Source: Steromphala cineraria (taxonomy: Eukaryota > Mollusca > Gastropoda > Trochida > Trochidae). Taken from it: a DNA stretch of 64,000 bases. Position numbers and translations under genes: made by a program. Within the stretch, counting starts at the first letter, position 1, and every line of letters starts with the position of its first letter. Location: contig OU744731.1 of assembly GCA_916613615.1 (NCBI GenBank), positions 54,256,289 through 54,320,288 of the forward strand, in the 5' to 3' direction. The notes under the pieces were generated by a model, which worked only from the letters and a program-made list of their open reading frames with translations, did no database searches and had not been told where the DNA came from. Positions 1 through 12,629 of the stretch are shown here, in pieces.

Positions 1-208
1 GCCATGCGATTCCTTTTACTTAACAGAAAATGAATTAAAGGTGTTCACGCAAAATGGCCGCCAATGGATTTTATGTGAATATTCAAACTTAGTCCTCTGA
101 CCATGGATTTATAACAGTGTCAAAATAATACATTTAGCATTAACTTACAATTATCAGTGAAATTTTTAGAATATACAATTATCAAAAAACGTGCTACTGC
201 CCCTTTAA
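1..208 (-). mobile_element. TTAA-target MITE, right part only (cut by window start)
   Basis: Non-autonomous element of the family best seen at 16993-17356. The visible part carries the family's internal motif, TGGCGGCCATTTT read on the minus strand, and ends in CGTGCTACTGCCCCT followed by TTAA at 205-208. The other end lies outside the window. There is no coding capacity. It lies in the opposite orientation to the copies at 5473, 16993, 23993 and 25209. Confidence 0.85.
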
Positions 209-280
209 GCAGTAACTTACAATTATCAGTGAAATTTTTACAGTATAAAATTATCAATAAACGTGCTACTGTCCCTTTAG
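140..280. repeat. tandem duplication of the MITE end
   Basis: The last ~70 bp of the MITE (about 138-208) is repeated at about 209-280, ending in CGTGCTACTGTCCCTTTAG. The element therefore has two consecutive right ends. The outer copy has lost the exact TTAA, which reads TTAG. Confidence 0.8.
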
Positions 281-735
281 ACCGCTATAAGAATCTACAC
301 CGAAAAGAAGCTATTTTATCAATATACATGTATGTCCTTGTTTTCTTTAGACAAATAAAAAGATAAATAGAAATCACCTCAGCAATTGCACATTGTGTTT
401 GCAGGTTGACAGATGTCAGCATCAAGTGTGGATTTTGAGCCAATGATAGTTTGCAAACGTAAATATTCGTGCCTAAAAAGAAACAGATATACATTATACT
501 GTTTTGATTTATTTTTTCGTATGACTAGAGCTTGTATGACACATCAAGTCAAATATATAGGTATTTGGAAATAGGTTATTGATTGTAATAAACAGCGAAT
601 TGTTTGTAATATACAGGTATCTTCTCATTTTATTCATTTTCAAGAAATCAAGTCACTTTTGAATGTCGATGTTTATCTATCAATAATAGGTAAGTTAGAA
701 GAAATATTTGTCTTGTAAGATTAATTTCGCTTTTT
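281..735. other. no recognisable feature
   Basis: AT-rich sequence with only short random open frames. I see no repeat shared with the rest of the window. Confidence 0.5.
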
Positions 736-1113
736 TTGCGTTATAATAGTTTATGTGTAAATATGGATATGAGTTGTACAATGTGTGGACTTGGTGCGCA
801 AAAAATATTTTACATTTCTTGTTTAAATGCACATCTTACAATGTGATAAGAGGTAAATATATCCATGTGAATGGTCAATTTAATTTAGTTTCTCAATATC
901 ATTATATATTAACAGGTACTTGTACATGTATATATACCCTTGTTTACTGTTCAAATTATATTACAGAAGCTCTCGCTTTACAGAGGAATGTTAAGGAATT
1001 GAACATGTTAATAAAACATTTTATAATACTTTATTGTCTTCTCAACAAATGATTATTTTGTTATGTACACGGGCCAATGGCCTACAAACGGAAATAAAAG
1101 AATTGAATTGAAT
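736..1113 (+). pseudogene. 5'-truncated LINE, C-terminal end of ORF2 plus 3' UTR
   Basis: An open frame at 753-1052 resembles the carboxy terminus of CR1/L2-type LINE ORF2 proteins. The residues ILHFLFKCTSYNVIR match the H-x-F-x-x-x-C half of the zinc-knuckle-like motif. The first half (SCTMCG, around 772-788) is in another frame, so there is a frameshift between them. Downstream, NYITEALALQRN resembles the end of these proteins. The 3' UTR has AATAAA and stops in a short ATTGAATTGAAT tail near 1100-1113, as expected for a LINE with a short-repeat tail. Reverse transcriptase and endonuclease are absent. I infer a dead 5'-truncated insertion; the clade is unresolved. Confidence 0.6.
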
Positions 1114-1804
1114 AAAAATATGAAAAATGTTGGGGGGAAAGCTTGCATTTTGTGTTTTAAAGACACTTTCTGAATATTATTACATTCGATAGGACCTATT
1201 CAAAGTAACCAGCATGCAAAGCACGAAAGAGGCATTCATTACATGTGCTTATAATATAAGAGTTATATTTATCAAAATGCAATATATGTCTCGGATATCC
1301 CGAAAGAAAAATATAAATTAAAGCTGAAATCAACTGTAGTCAAGCTTAACACACATGCATAACATAGACAGGATCTATATCGCAAGATGATTATGAAATT
1401 GACATACTGCATTCCCAATTCAACTAATCTAAATTCATGAAATATGTATGTCATTATCATTTTTAAGACTTACGCACGCCGCAACATGGATGTATTAAAA
1501 TGACAGATCTAGACCTACTATTCATCTTTGCTCTATACTCATTCCCTGTTCCTGCAGTCGATATCTTGATAATAAAATGAATGTAAAAGTAATGAAAAAA
1601 TATATGTGTGTAACAAACCAACAGAAGATACTCAAGAAATAATATTGCTTTAATGTAAGCAGGTAACTATAATTACTTCCGAAGTAATAACAATATTTTA
1701 TATACACATGTGTTTTCCAGAAATAATGTGCAGGATACCTAAAGAGATTTTCAAATATCATTCGAACCTAATAGGTTGATTATGATTTATTGAATTACTG
1801 ATGA
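1114..1804. other. no recognisable feature
   Basis: AT-rich sequence with small open frames on the minus strand that show no recognisable protein. Nothing repeated elsewhere was noticed. Confidence 0.5.
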
Positions 1805-2035
1805 TTTGCATATTTGCATTTCTCGCTTTGTAATCATTGTTTTGATTCGCTTTCTTCTCTCGTAGCTAGCATTAGTCTAAGAGATCAAGAACAGATCCAA
1901 TGTAAATTGAATCGCAAGCCAGATCTTCGCCTGAACTCCCTTTCAGGCATTAAGTGTTGCAATTTGCCTGTCAACGCCTTCTTAAGTTGTATCAACATTC
2001 CGCAGTTAAACTGGATATGACATTACGTCAGCGTC
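1805..2035 (+). repeat. dispersed repeat family I, copy a
   Basis: About 230 bp matching the reverse complement of 3395-3610 and 5040-5235. Shared landmarks are the segments around AGAACAGATC (about 1889) and TTGCCTGTCAA (about 1964). It contains a 68-codon open frame (1814-2020), but the frame is not kept in the other copies, so I do not call it a gene. The nature of the family is unknown. Confidence 0.6.
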
Positions 2036-3394
2036 TTGATGTATGTACGTTCAATGAACTCATATTATATCTTGTTCAATTCAACAACTGTGTTAGTAGA
2101 TGTTAAACAGAAGCCTCATCTGATATGATTATCTTAGACGTATTATTTCTGAAATGTATTTAATTGTAAACAGAGGGATTTATGCATTCTGTTTCTTAGT
2201 TGTCGCTGAAATGTGAATCTGTGTATATGATAGAGTTGTGTTGAACAAAAATACACTTTGTTTTAGAATGCCATTGCAACCGATCAAATCTAATCGGATT
2301 TACTAATCAATTTACTCATCAACAGTTTTTCAGATTTTATACACGTACCAACTCATCGACAGTAAAGGCATAATTTTCAGATCTTATACACGTTTTTTCC
2401 TCAACTCAGATTGTATTATTAAACATTTTAAAGTTCTCTTTAAATTGACATTTGCACATTTGAAGAAAAGTAATTTAAGACAACCGACAGCCGTTACTTC
2501 TAACACCTATCATCAGCGTCCGGACACGAGTACACAGAGGTTTAAGCAAAAGCATCACATTGGACGTGTTGTAAAGCTTTTGTCTACACTAACATCAAAG
2601 GGCAAGTGATAATATAATACTTAAGTCATGCACTTATATTTGTCCTCACTGACGGGATAAGATTAGAAATGTCACCTTAGAATCCTGCATTGAAAATATT
2701 TGAAAATATGAACCTGTCGGAAATATTAGTATGTCATGCATATATTCTGCTGATTTTTAGCCAAAAAGGTTATTTTATGAGTTTCATGGGGGTATTAATT
2801 CTTTGCTTTTTAGATAACAAATGAGAAATGCCAAATGTATGATATATATATTTATTAAGTGATCATCGAAAATTTATCACCACCGAATCCATGTGTTTCA
2901 GAGTTAAACTTCGGAAACTAATTAATAAACTTTTAGGTTCATGAAACTATAAACTAAAAGCTATATTGTTTTCCAAATCATCGTCAGTTGAAGAAAATAT
3001 TTGCAAATATTCTTTTGTTAAATCAGAACATATCCTGTTCGAGGTTTTCAAACAAAAGTAAAGTTTATGAACAATAAAAGGTATGTTGAATTAATAAAGC
3101 AACATAACAGACGGTAATAGTTTAGTCGCCATCAAATAATTTCAAGGAACCATCGTTAAAATGAAGCAAATGCTTACTTTAAGTTATCAATTATTTTTAT
3201 CAAGTTTAGATATTAATTTAATCATATTTTATTTTTAATTTCGCCAAACAATAATTTAAAGGAATCATCATGTAAAATTGAAGAAAGGATGCAAATGCTT
3301 ACTTTTTGTGATAATCTTAACATCTGATGACTTCTGTTTTGGTCCGAAAAACTAACCCAACATGATTGATTTTTAGGGCTCTGGTATCAAGTCT
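2036..3394. other. unassigned, with two weak local duplications
   Basis: No protein-like frame. A short direct duplication is visible at about 2326-2410 (two units sharing TCAGAT-TTATACACGT). A second occurs at about 3127-3185 and 3241-3305 (sharing GCAAATGCTTACTTT). Confidence 0.4.
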
Positions 3395-3610
3395 CTGACA
3401 TAACGTAATTCCAGTTTAAACTGCTGCCAAATGTTGATACAACAAGCCGACCTTGACAGGCAAGTTGCAGCAACTAATACCTGATAGGGAGTTTTCTTGG
3501 AGATTTGGTTTGAGATTCAATTTGCTCATGATCTGTTCTTCATCCTAGGCTAATGCGTTTATTGGGAGGAAAAGAAAGCCAATCGAAACATTGATTTTAA
3601 GACGAACACC
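3395..3610 (-). repeat. dispersed repeat family I, copy b (inverted to copy a)
   Basis: Aligns in reverse complement with 1805-2035. Landmarks are TTGACAGGCAAGTTGCAGCA (about 3453) and GATCTGTTCTTCATCC (about 3531). It has frame breaks relative to copy a. Confidence 0.6.
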
Positions 3611-5031
3611 GCCAGCTTCTTGAAACAAAGTCCTAGTTATATGGCACTTCAAATTTATTGACGAAAGGAAATGGGCCCCCTCAGTGACAGTAATTGTTCA
3701 ACACTCATTTTAATAAGGTCATTCAAAGAGTTTAGATTAACATTGAAACATCTATTTTGAACCAAAGTGTCCATATTCAGACTTTTGATAAAATCAGATA
3801 AAGATAATGAAAGAAGTTTGTTTTTGTGTTTTTGATCCGTTATGTATGACCTTTACGTAAGTGACAATAATATGTAATTATCATTTACACCAAAATTCGT
3901 GATTGTTTTTTAAAATGTTTGTCGAAGGTTAGCAAACATATAGGTATTTGCACTAAAGAAACGTTCATCAAGCTGTCAGTTGACCTAACATATTTTTTAC
4001 CATTATTTTGTAAAACACAGTTTACGGAATTGTATTTTATGCACTAATAACAATGAATTTTATCAATTTGATAACACAACCTATCCATTGAAATAAATCA
4101 AATAAGACTCAATGAAAAGGCTAACATTTAGTGATTGTATATATTTTGTTCAAAATAAAACTTTTGGAGTATCTCTATTATCTATTATCTCTATTTATTT
4201 CTTTGTTTTCATACCAACATAGCAACTTACTTTCACTTTGCTGTCACCTTCTTACACAACAGACTGGAGATCAATAGTTTGACAAAAGATTCCAATAGCA
4301 TGGTAGTTTCACATATCTACAGTAACAAGCATAGGCTATGTATTTAAAAAATAAAACCACACATAGCATTTCAATATGACAGCTAAAGTGATATTAAAAT
4401 GTTTGTCTCTTTGTGATTATAATCATAGGTTAAAACATATACGACGTTTAGAAGACACAAGTTTGATGTGGTTAAAAATATTGTCTCCAATAAAATATTT
4501 TGTATATCCAGAAGCTTGATCTGATGATCTATTGACAAGTTTTGAATTAATTATGTATTGAAACTTGCATTCTGATATGTATATTTAAGGAATAAGTTTT
4601 CATTATCAATTGTTTAACATGTGTCAATATGGATAATAATTTATTTCCTCTAAACTATTCTAGATGATAAACAATTGCTTAATGTAAAGAAAAAGTTTGA
4701 TATCACTCAAAATATTCATTTTGGCAACTTTTTGTCCTTCTGAAATGTATTTTTTTGTTTATATAATTACCAATAAACTGGATGATCGTGTGCCTAACCC
4801 TCGTGACACTTCAAGATATGATGTGGTTGCAGTCGTGCAGTCGTTGACTAAACAAAAGCGAACTACACATAGCAAATGTTAGAAAGCCATTTATTTTCTG
4901 TGGATATTCTTAATTACAATAAGGGAGTAGAACACGTTTTAAAAGCACAACTGAATGTTAGGTAATATTATCTCACAATTTAAAGCACCCTTCAAATTTT
5001 ATCAAAGCCTTACTCATAAATACCCCTCCAC
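3611..5031. other. no recognisable feature
   Basis: AT-rich sequence; the only open frames are short and of random composition. Confidence 0.5.
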
Positions 5032-5039
5032 ATGGTTGT

Positions 5040-5235
5040 ATTAAGTCATTTATCTTTCTTCTATCAAAGTCTTAACATCTGTCAAATCTTACAAAAGTTG
5101 CAACAATGGCTTTTGACCTTGAAAGATTATCAGGTGCGAGATTCAATTCCCCCTGATCTGTTCTTGATCTCAGGACTAATGTTAGCAATGGGAGGACAGA
5201 AAATCAATCAAGACTTGGAACTAGATAACACACCG
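5040..5235 (-). repeat. dispersed repeat family I, copy c
   Basis: Same orientation as copy b and more diverged. Shared landmarks are GCGAGATTCAATT (about 5136) and GATCTGTTCTTGATCTC (about 5156). It completes an inverted-direct-direct trio within 3.4 kb. Confidence 0.5.
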
Positions 5236-5472
5236 GACAATTTTGTTAAGTGTTAATTTGGTTCTGTGCAAATACAAAGAACTAAAAAGTATAGCTATGC
5301 TATCCTAGGTATAAAACACTCAACGATTACGTTTTGGTTATAAATTCACGATTCCATGCAAAAATGCAAAACAATAGAAATTAATACAAGCAAACGAAAT
5401 TACATTTAATCTATTCCACAAAGGCAATCAACAATCATGTTATGTGCTAACATTAGGAATACGAGTTTGTGT

Positions 5473-5825
5473 TTGAAAGGGGCAGTAGCACGTTTTTTGG
5501 TAATTTTATATTTCAAAATTTTAACTGATAATTGTATGTTAATGCTAAATGTATTATTATGACAGTGTCAAACATCTCATTACACAAGCCAATCATCCAT
5601 AGTCAGAGGACAAAGTATGACGATTCAAATAAAATCCATTGGCGGCCATTTTATGTGAACACCTTTAATTCATTTTGTGTGAGAATGGTTAAACGTTACA
5701 TTATATATTTGAATTATTACTGCTCCGTTTGGTTTGAATACTTAGTTTTTCAATTGGAACCGTTAATTTTCATTGTCTTGACATCACCTTATATTTCCCC
5801 TATAAACGTGCTACTGTCCCCTTAA
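5473..5825 (+). mobile_element. TTAA-target MITE
   Basis: Family member with left end AAAGGGGCAGTAGCACG and right end CGTGCTACTGTCCCC followed by TTAA (5822-5825). The left target site has decayed to TTGA. It is internally colinear with 16993-17356, including the GGCGGCCATTTT motif near 5641, and encodes nothing. Confidence 0.85.
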
Positions 5826-6694
5826 ACTCTTTGATAGAAAAGAAAGTTATTGATGACTGAAATCAATCACAAATCATATATATATAATTTAATGTTGAGA
5901 GTTCTCGTCGCATTATCCCTGAATTTGTGCATTTTAACTTAAAGACCATAAGGAACAAATGTTGGCGTGAAGGAAAACGTGCAAAAGGGTGAAAGTCATT
6001 TGTTTTTGCCATTTGTGTAACATCACATGGAACAAATGTCAAACAAATGAAAATTATGTGACACGATCATCATCACTGTAGCAAAAACATCTACAAACCA
6101 CAAACAGTCAGACAACAAAGCTAAGTGAGACATTTTAAAGTTGACAAATACTGTCTACGGTTACCAACTTTTAAAGAATCGACATTGTGCTTTTCTGTAA
6201 GCACGTATAGTGAGATTAAGGACAAATAATTTCACACTCTGAAGTTTACACGTATTCTCGAACGTTGATTGGTCAGGGCATGGTCATGTGATCGAAGTTT
6301 CATCGATTCATTTCTCATGAACTCACAAAAAAGTGTTCATACTTGTGTGAACGTTTTCAAGTCGTGTGAACATTCACCGGAACTACTTTAATTCTCCATC
6401 CAACATCAAATCAAATGTTATTTAATAAATCTTTAGTATATATTACCAAGATACTTTAATCATATTTTATCAACCAAGAAATATATTTTGATGTGAAAAA
6501 CATTCATTTTATCATTTGCTTTAGATCAGTTGTAAGACTTCAAAATGGATCTGATCGAAGGGAACGAAATGCACTAAGCACTGTTGCTTGATAAATTTTA
6601 CATCACGATCTATGGCGTAAAAAAGACAACCTTATACTCACGATGTATACACAAGAGGTGAAAGTGTTACGGTAGTGCAGTTATAATAATTAAA
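5826..6694. other. no recognisable feature
   Basis: No protein-like frame. The stretch 6230-6380 is less AT-rich, with several GTGTGAAC words, and may be an unidentified repeat. Confidence 0.4.
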
Positions 6695-7018
6695 ATGTCA
6701 CTTAACCAAGATTTTGTTATATATTTTGACGAAGATGCCCCTGCAAATGGCGGCCAGCATGACACGACGTTATGCATAAGGCAGATAACTATGATCTCCC
6801 GTCCTTGCGCGAAAGGATTTATCATAATGTGCGCTTTATTTAGCATATCTTTGTGCAGCGTGTTTTTTAGAACACTGTCACAGACCAATTTTGACAAAAT
6901 TAATATTAAGTTTCTTTCCAAATTGGGATTATTTCTTGGTGCAGTGTTACTCGTTCATAGGATCATCTGGAGTCATATCTCTCCGCCGTTCCATTCCATA
7001 TATGGTGCGAAATTATAA
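6695..7018 (+). CDS. hypothetical 107-residue frame
   Basis: ATG at 6695, TAA at 7016-7018. I do not recognise the product. The predicted protein has two hydrophobic stretches (about residues 45-60 and 78-93) that could be membrane segments, and an acidic beginning (FDEDAP). The stop codon lies exactly where a 70-bp foldback arm begins. An overlapping 84-codon frame on the minus strand shows that open frames here may be accidental. There is no second copy in the window to test selection, no evident promoter and no splice evidence. It may be part of an unidentified transposon or a chance frame. Confidence 0.25.
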   Translation: MSLNQDFVIYFDEDAPANGGQHDTTLCIRQITMISRPCAKGFIIMCALFSISLCSVFFRTLSQTNFDKINIKFLSKLGLFLGAVLLVHRIIWSHISPPFHSIYGAKL

Positions 7019-7172
7019 GAATTAAATGTCAATTTGTGTGTTTGCACTGGAAAATGAACGATGTCAAAGCTACATTCAAACTCGTAAGCTCGCTTGGTTC
7101 ACACGAGTTTGAATGTAGCTTTGACATCGTTTATTTTCCAGTGCAAACACACAAACTGACATTCAATTCTTA
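7016..7172. repeat. near-perfect foldback, 70-bp arms, 17-bp loop
   Basis: Left arm 7016-7085 and right arm 7103-7172 are reverse complements with about three mismatches. The loop is 7086-7102. No paired copy elsewhere in the window was seen. It could be a two-ended MITE remnant or a recent inverted duplication. Confidence 0.9.
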
Positions 7173-7484
7173 ATTTAATCATAGCTACTCTATTCTTTAT
7201 GGTCCTACATTAACAACTATAGTTTGATTAATTGCAAATGCTTAATGACAGGAAACGACTTGTAAAAGATAGACAGCGATTGAAAAAGGTAATTAGCTTT
7301 GTCGCTGATTGTAGAACACTTAGTCTTTTTAAAAACATTCTTGAGTCAAACCTGATTCGCCAATTTATGAACAAGCCGCGATTAAGGTTTTAACAGAATT
7401 GCTGAATGGGTCATGCCGTCACATAATCCTTTAATTTTTGCCGATGCAATAATTTTTATAAACTTACATCCGTTAAGCATATGA

Positions 7485-8391
7485 TTTAAACAGTATTTTA
7501 TTTCCACAACAAGACAGTTATTCACAAAAATGAAATGTGACATATACAAAATGAAAGGAAATAGGATCAGCAAACAGGCAAAAATAGCCTATATAAATGC
7601 TTCTCCTAAAATACACTTACAGAACAATTATATGACTACATTTATGGAAAACACAAGAAAATGTAACTAAACATGATAAATTAAACTCAAATTTGCATTT
7701 GGTACCGTATTGATTTTGGAAACTATGAAAAACAATTGGTCTCATTCATGTTATGATAGACTGAATTTATTAAAGTTTCGTTTTCATTCTTTGACAAAGA
7801 TTCGTCGCCGCTTAGAATAGTTTGTGAGCTGATATCTTTTTGGAAAAAGTATTCATTTACTCTAAGAGAATCAAATATTGGGCATTTTAGAAAATAATGA
7901 AAAGGATCTTCTCAGTGTTTCCACAAGAACAGAGACGACTATCTGAAAAACCTCTATCAAACAAATGAGAATTAAGGTCGCTGCACCCTAGTCGAATGCG
8001 ACAAAGAAGGATTTGATTTCGCCTTGGACCGTACAGTGTGTACCTCTTGAATGTTGGAGATAAATTTCGTTCGCATGAAACAAGCATTTTAAATTCTGTT
8101 AGTGATTTAGCATTTCTTACATTTATATCTAATGAATTCCAAGTCTTCACAGTGGATGGAAGAAAAGAATTATTATATTGGGATAATCGCCCCGTGGTGC
8201 ATCTCAGATTATCGGAATTACGTAAGTTATAGTTGCTTACATTAGAAACATTAGGTGGTACCCATATTGAAAGATATTTTGGAGTTAATCCATTTACCAT
8301 TTTGTAGCATATTATTTTGATATGATCTTATGTTTTAAACGACTTATTACTTCTTCCCATCTACATTGGAGTATTACATCTGTCCAATTTA
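7485..8391 (-). pseudogene. 5'-truncated LINE, C-terminal ORF2 fragment plus 3' UTR
   Basis: Read on the minus strand from 8391, a broken frame gives LNWTDVILQCRWEEVISRLK, then shifts near 8310 to ICYKMVNGLTPKYL (frame 7887-8300). The region NYNLRNSDN...FLPSTVKTWNSL followed by YGPRRNQILLCRIRLGCSDL is the usual post-RT C-terminal region of CR1/L2-type LINEs. The terminal zinc-knuckle-like motif is C-S-C-G-N-T-E then, after a frameshift near 7908, H-Y-F-L-K-C. The frame then runs to a stop at about 7723-7725. The 3' UTR has AATAAA on the minus strand (7497-7502). It lacks RT and endonuclease and carries at least two frameshifts, so it is dead. Confidence 0.75.
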
Positions 8392-9739
8392 AAAGAAAAC
8401 TCTATTATTATCATTCCAAACTGGACGTCTTGAATAACGGTTTTTGTTTTCATGCCGAAAAAGCAATTTGCTCAAACATGTGTACATGAATTTTATAACA
8501 GGGAGGTTAAATGCTAAAAAGAACCAACGAAAATGGAATCGAAACCTTGTTTAATGTATTGTAAGACTATCATAGGTCATATAAGGTCCCTTGGCAATAA
8601 AATGGCATTACAAAACACATTCTATATAAACAACATTAAAATGTTTCTGACATTATAATCAGTAAATGAGTGGGAGACCTGTAGCAATAACATAAAAGAA
8701 GTGTGCGCATGCTCTATCATAAGGACAATTGCAAAAAACAGTCAGTTGTAAATGTAATCGAAGAACAAATATTCAACGAGATTTAACTTATTAACTATAA
8801 GATTTTAAGGAACATCCGATAATTGTCAAAAAAATATTATCATTTACATGTATACGTATATCGTTCAAATAGACAGATGAATAGACATTATCTTACTTGC
8901 ATATTTCATATACCAAAAGCGATAAGTTTTATATAAAGCTTTCAGAAGGAGACACGGGTTACAAATAGAATCACATGATGTTAGGTAGTTCAGGTGAAAA
9001 TCAAGTCTGTCTTGTCTTGGGCAGACACATTGCTTTGAAAGTTAAATATCTCTTTTCCTATATAGAGTTGATGCGCAAATTCATTACCACAAATTAAGTT
9101 TAAAATTACAATTCTCTTTGAAATGTATACCAGCGAGTAGCCCAGTGACAGGTTTACAAATGGGCATTAACATAATTAACATAATTTCGAACTAAAAGTC
9201 ATCATTTGAGCTGCAAACATTTGAAAATTTGAAAATGTTAATACAACATGTAAACACGTCAGTACAAACGTGACACGATTGCTCTAGGTGAAACTAATCC
9301 TTGTCGGTAAAGCAGACAACCAAGAAAGTGAAAGTAGAAGTCCTATTAGAGACAGTTAATCAATGACCTGCCGACCAATTTGAGAACTTGCTTAGTTAGA
9401 TTAAAACACCCACTGACCTCAGCAATACACGCCATTTTCTTTCAGAACTGAAATAAGTCTATGAAGGTGAAGTTTGCTAGTGGGATATTTTCTATCGATT
9501 TCACTTTTCTGAACCCATTCTAAGTATATCATGGATCTGCTAACAGAGAAAATAGTATTTCTGTAACTTCGTCTAATTGTAGCGACTGCAGTGTCTTTAA
9601 TTTTGTTGATATCATCATACTCATTCAGTTTAAGTCATTTGCCGTGTTTTTTCGGAATCAATTTAATAAACTGGATAAACATATACTTCCTGAAAAACTT
9701 ACATGTTAGATAACATATGTGAGAATCATAAGAAATATC
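8392..9739. other. no recognisable feature
   Basis: AT-rich; no convincing open frame or repeat shared with the rest of the window. Confidence 0.5.
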
Positions 9740-10092
9740 TTAAAGGGGCAGTAGCACGTTTTAGGGGTGATGTCGGGAAAATGAAAATTAAGTGTTTCAA
9801 TTGAAAGACGATGCATTTAAACTAAATGAAGCAGTAATAATTCAAATATATAATGTAAAGTTTAGCCATGCGATTCCTTTTTCTTACACAAACTGAATCA
9901 AAGGTGTTCACACAAAATGGCCGCCAATGATTTTTAAGTGATTCTTTATACTTTGTCCTCGGACAATGCATGATTGATTTGTGTAATGAGACTTTTGACA
10001 CTATCAAAATAATGCATTTAGCTTTAACGTACAATTATAAGAGAAAATTTTAAAATATTAAATTTACAAAAAACGTGCTACTGCCCCTTTAA
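9740..10092 (-). mobile_element. TTAA-target MITE with both target duplications
   Basis: Flanked by TTAA at 9740-9743 and 10089-10092. Termini are AGGGGCAGTAGCACGTTTT and its complement. It is 345 bp without the duplications and lies opposite to the copies at 16993, 23993 and 25209. No coding capacity. Confidence 0.93.
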
Positions 10093-11266
10093 AATATGCA
10101 TTGACTAAGCAGTTTACTATGAATAGTTGAGTGTGCGTTAGCACTTTTGAGATACAATCATACCAAACAGAAAACCAAAAGCTAAATAGTGAATTAGTAA
10201 GATATATATGTATCACAAGTTAATAAATCGTTTTGTATAATAATATGTATAAATGAGCATAGGCGATACACAAGCTACCATTAACTGCTTTATTTAACTC
10301 TATCACTTTCGACATTAATGTCTACCAAAATGATAATACAAGCTACACCGAGCTGACAGGTCAACAAAGACATGAATCAAAATAATTAATATTTGTACAT
10401 TGTATGACATCATGACCTATGTTGTATATGATGCATATCCATTAAAAAATGCGTGACGCAACAATCTTTCTTTTGGTTTTCTTTTGGTCATGTTAAATGT
10501 TATTAATTGGTTGAATCAATTAGTTATGAAATACTTTAAACATGATGCCAAAATCATCACAAAAAGCATTGAATAGTTTAACAAGCTCTGACATAGAAAA
10601 ACGTTGATATTATCTTATATAATTAAGTCTATTTTTTTTAATTAAAGACACCAAAATATCCCATGAGAAAGTATTCATGTAAAAGTCAATCTGTCATTCA
10701 AAAAGTTCTGGTCTGCTTGCATACATTCTAGCATTTTTTCGGTAAATGGCGAAAGCTGTTATTATGCAACCAAACTATCAAACATATTAAAAGGGTTTCA
10801 AACGACACAAAAAAGACAGTCCACAAAATCATTGTAATAATTGAGCATTTGAAGTTTTATTTGTTACTGATAGAACGTTAAGCTCCTTTCAATTGCCCTT
10901 TCCTGACAAGATGATACTTTGCTTCAAGGTCGACATGCGGTATTTACTCTTAATTCTTTGCTTTATGAGTTGATCCTTTGACTTTTGTTGGATTTAATTA
11001 AAAGCTTCTTCAAAGCCATAAAAATCCCATAACCTATTAAGAGAATTGTCAGTTTGCTTTTGACGCCAGATCTGTTAACTTTATTCCACTGTTGATACTC
11101 TTTGATGGCCCGCTCTTCAATAAGAATGAGGGGAATCACGTTTAGAGACAGCTCGAGATTGGCACTGTGATTGGAACACCATGTTGATATGTGTGTTTAA
11201 TAAAGTGAAACATAAGATAACATGATATATAGGAAAGAAGCAATTTTGAGTAACTCCAGCTTACAG
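10093..11266. other. no recognisable feature
   Basis: AT-rich; no protein-like frame or structured repeat noticed. Confidence 0.5.
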
Positions 11267-11421
11267 AGCTATCGTGTTCATTCCTAGTCATTAAGACATG
11301 TTGTCAAAACTATATCAGTTCATGTTAAATGTCATTAGCATTATTACTAGAGCTATCGTGTCCATTCCTAGTCATTAACATGTTGTACGAACTATATCAG
11401 TTCATGTTAAATGTTATTAGC
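11267..11421. repeat. two-unit direct repeat, ~75-80 bp
   Basis: Units at about 11267-11343 and 11350-11421 share CTATCGTG, ATTCCTAGTCATTAA and ATCAGTTCATGTTAAATG with a few changes. Confidence 0.85.
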
Positions 11422-11499
11422 TTGCGTTTCTTACGTTGTGTTTAATATTATTAATTTTTGTCTTTTTACAAAATAGCTACACATGTGTAATGCAATTTC

Positions 11500-11985
11500 A
11501 TGTCTCCCGTAAATGCAACCTGTCACTGGATGTATTTAGGTGTGCGTTTGATTACGGTCAATTTTCATTGCGGTCGTTCTTATTCCTATATTTATTCTTG
11601 ACCGAAGAAAAAGATAAGTGGAATTTCAAGTTGATATTCTTATATTCTGCCTTAGCCACTTTAAATTTCACCGATGGTTCGATGTTTTATTTCTGTTAAA
11701 AACAAACTTGAATGCTTCAGAAAATCCCAAGGTCCCTTACATGCAATCTTTCACTGTGATGTATTTATATATATATAATTTTAGTTGTGCATTTGATTAT
11801 GTTATGAGACTGGCCACGGTAAATTTTTATTGCAGTCGTTTGTATAGATTCTTATTCCTATATTTATTCTTGACCGAAGTAAAAGTTTAGTGGAATTTCA
11901 AGTTGATATACTTATATTCTGCCTTAGTCACTGATGGTTTGATGTTTTAATTCTGTTAAAAACAAACTTGAATGCTTCAGAAAAT
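11500..11985. repeat. two-unit direct repeat, ~240-270 bp
   Basis: Units at about 11500-11730 and 11735-11985. The second half of each is highly similar, sharing CTTATTCCTATATTTATTCT, GGAATTTCAAGTTGATAT and AACAAACTTGAATGCTTCAG. The open frames at 11436-11699 and 11618-11890 are by-products of this duplication and do not stay in frame between units. Confidence 0.85.
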
Positions 11986-12629
11986 CGTTATGTATTCAGC
12001 ATGACACGCAACGAGCAAGAAGATGATACTGTTGAATGAGTGATATCGTCTCAATTGTTTTTTTAATGAACCGATGCCTTGATTCACTTCACATTTTCCA
12101 ATCGCAAGTTGTAATGTAATTTCTTTCGCTCAGATAGTTATGACAAAATCGAAAACTTTTTTACTTCAAGTTTGTTACAAATGTTAACCTTTGTGATCAT
12201 TTGTATTGTTGGCATATAACACTTTTCAAATATACTTTTTTTCAAAATGAACCGTCGACCATTAAATTCATTATTTGATTTTGTTTTCTAATGTGCTTGT
12301 GACAAATGTGTTAATTTGCCATGACAAATGGAACTTAATAAACTTTCTGAATATTCACAGGGATGTAATAAGTTCAAACTCTTTTCTTTTCGATTGTAAG
12401 ATCAAAATCAAGAAGACTCAAATAGCTGATAATCCTGGCCTGTTAATGACGTTCATAAAGTGAATTTCTTGCTGTCCTCTTAAAAATGGTCGCAGTTCTT
12501 TGTTTTTGACCCAATTCATATTGACAAATTCTAAGCATCTCATAAAATCATACACGATACAAAGAAGCATCGTAGAATTTGCGTTTTTGGCCTAGAACAA
12601 CGTAACATCTCAAAATGGATGTGTGTACA

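Noticed and set aside
11436..11890. Overlapping 87- and 90-codon frames
   Set aside because: They span a tandem duplication and are in different frames in the two units; composition is low-complexity.
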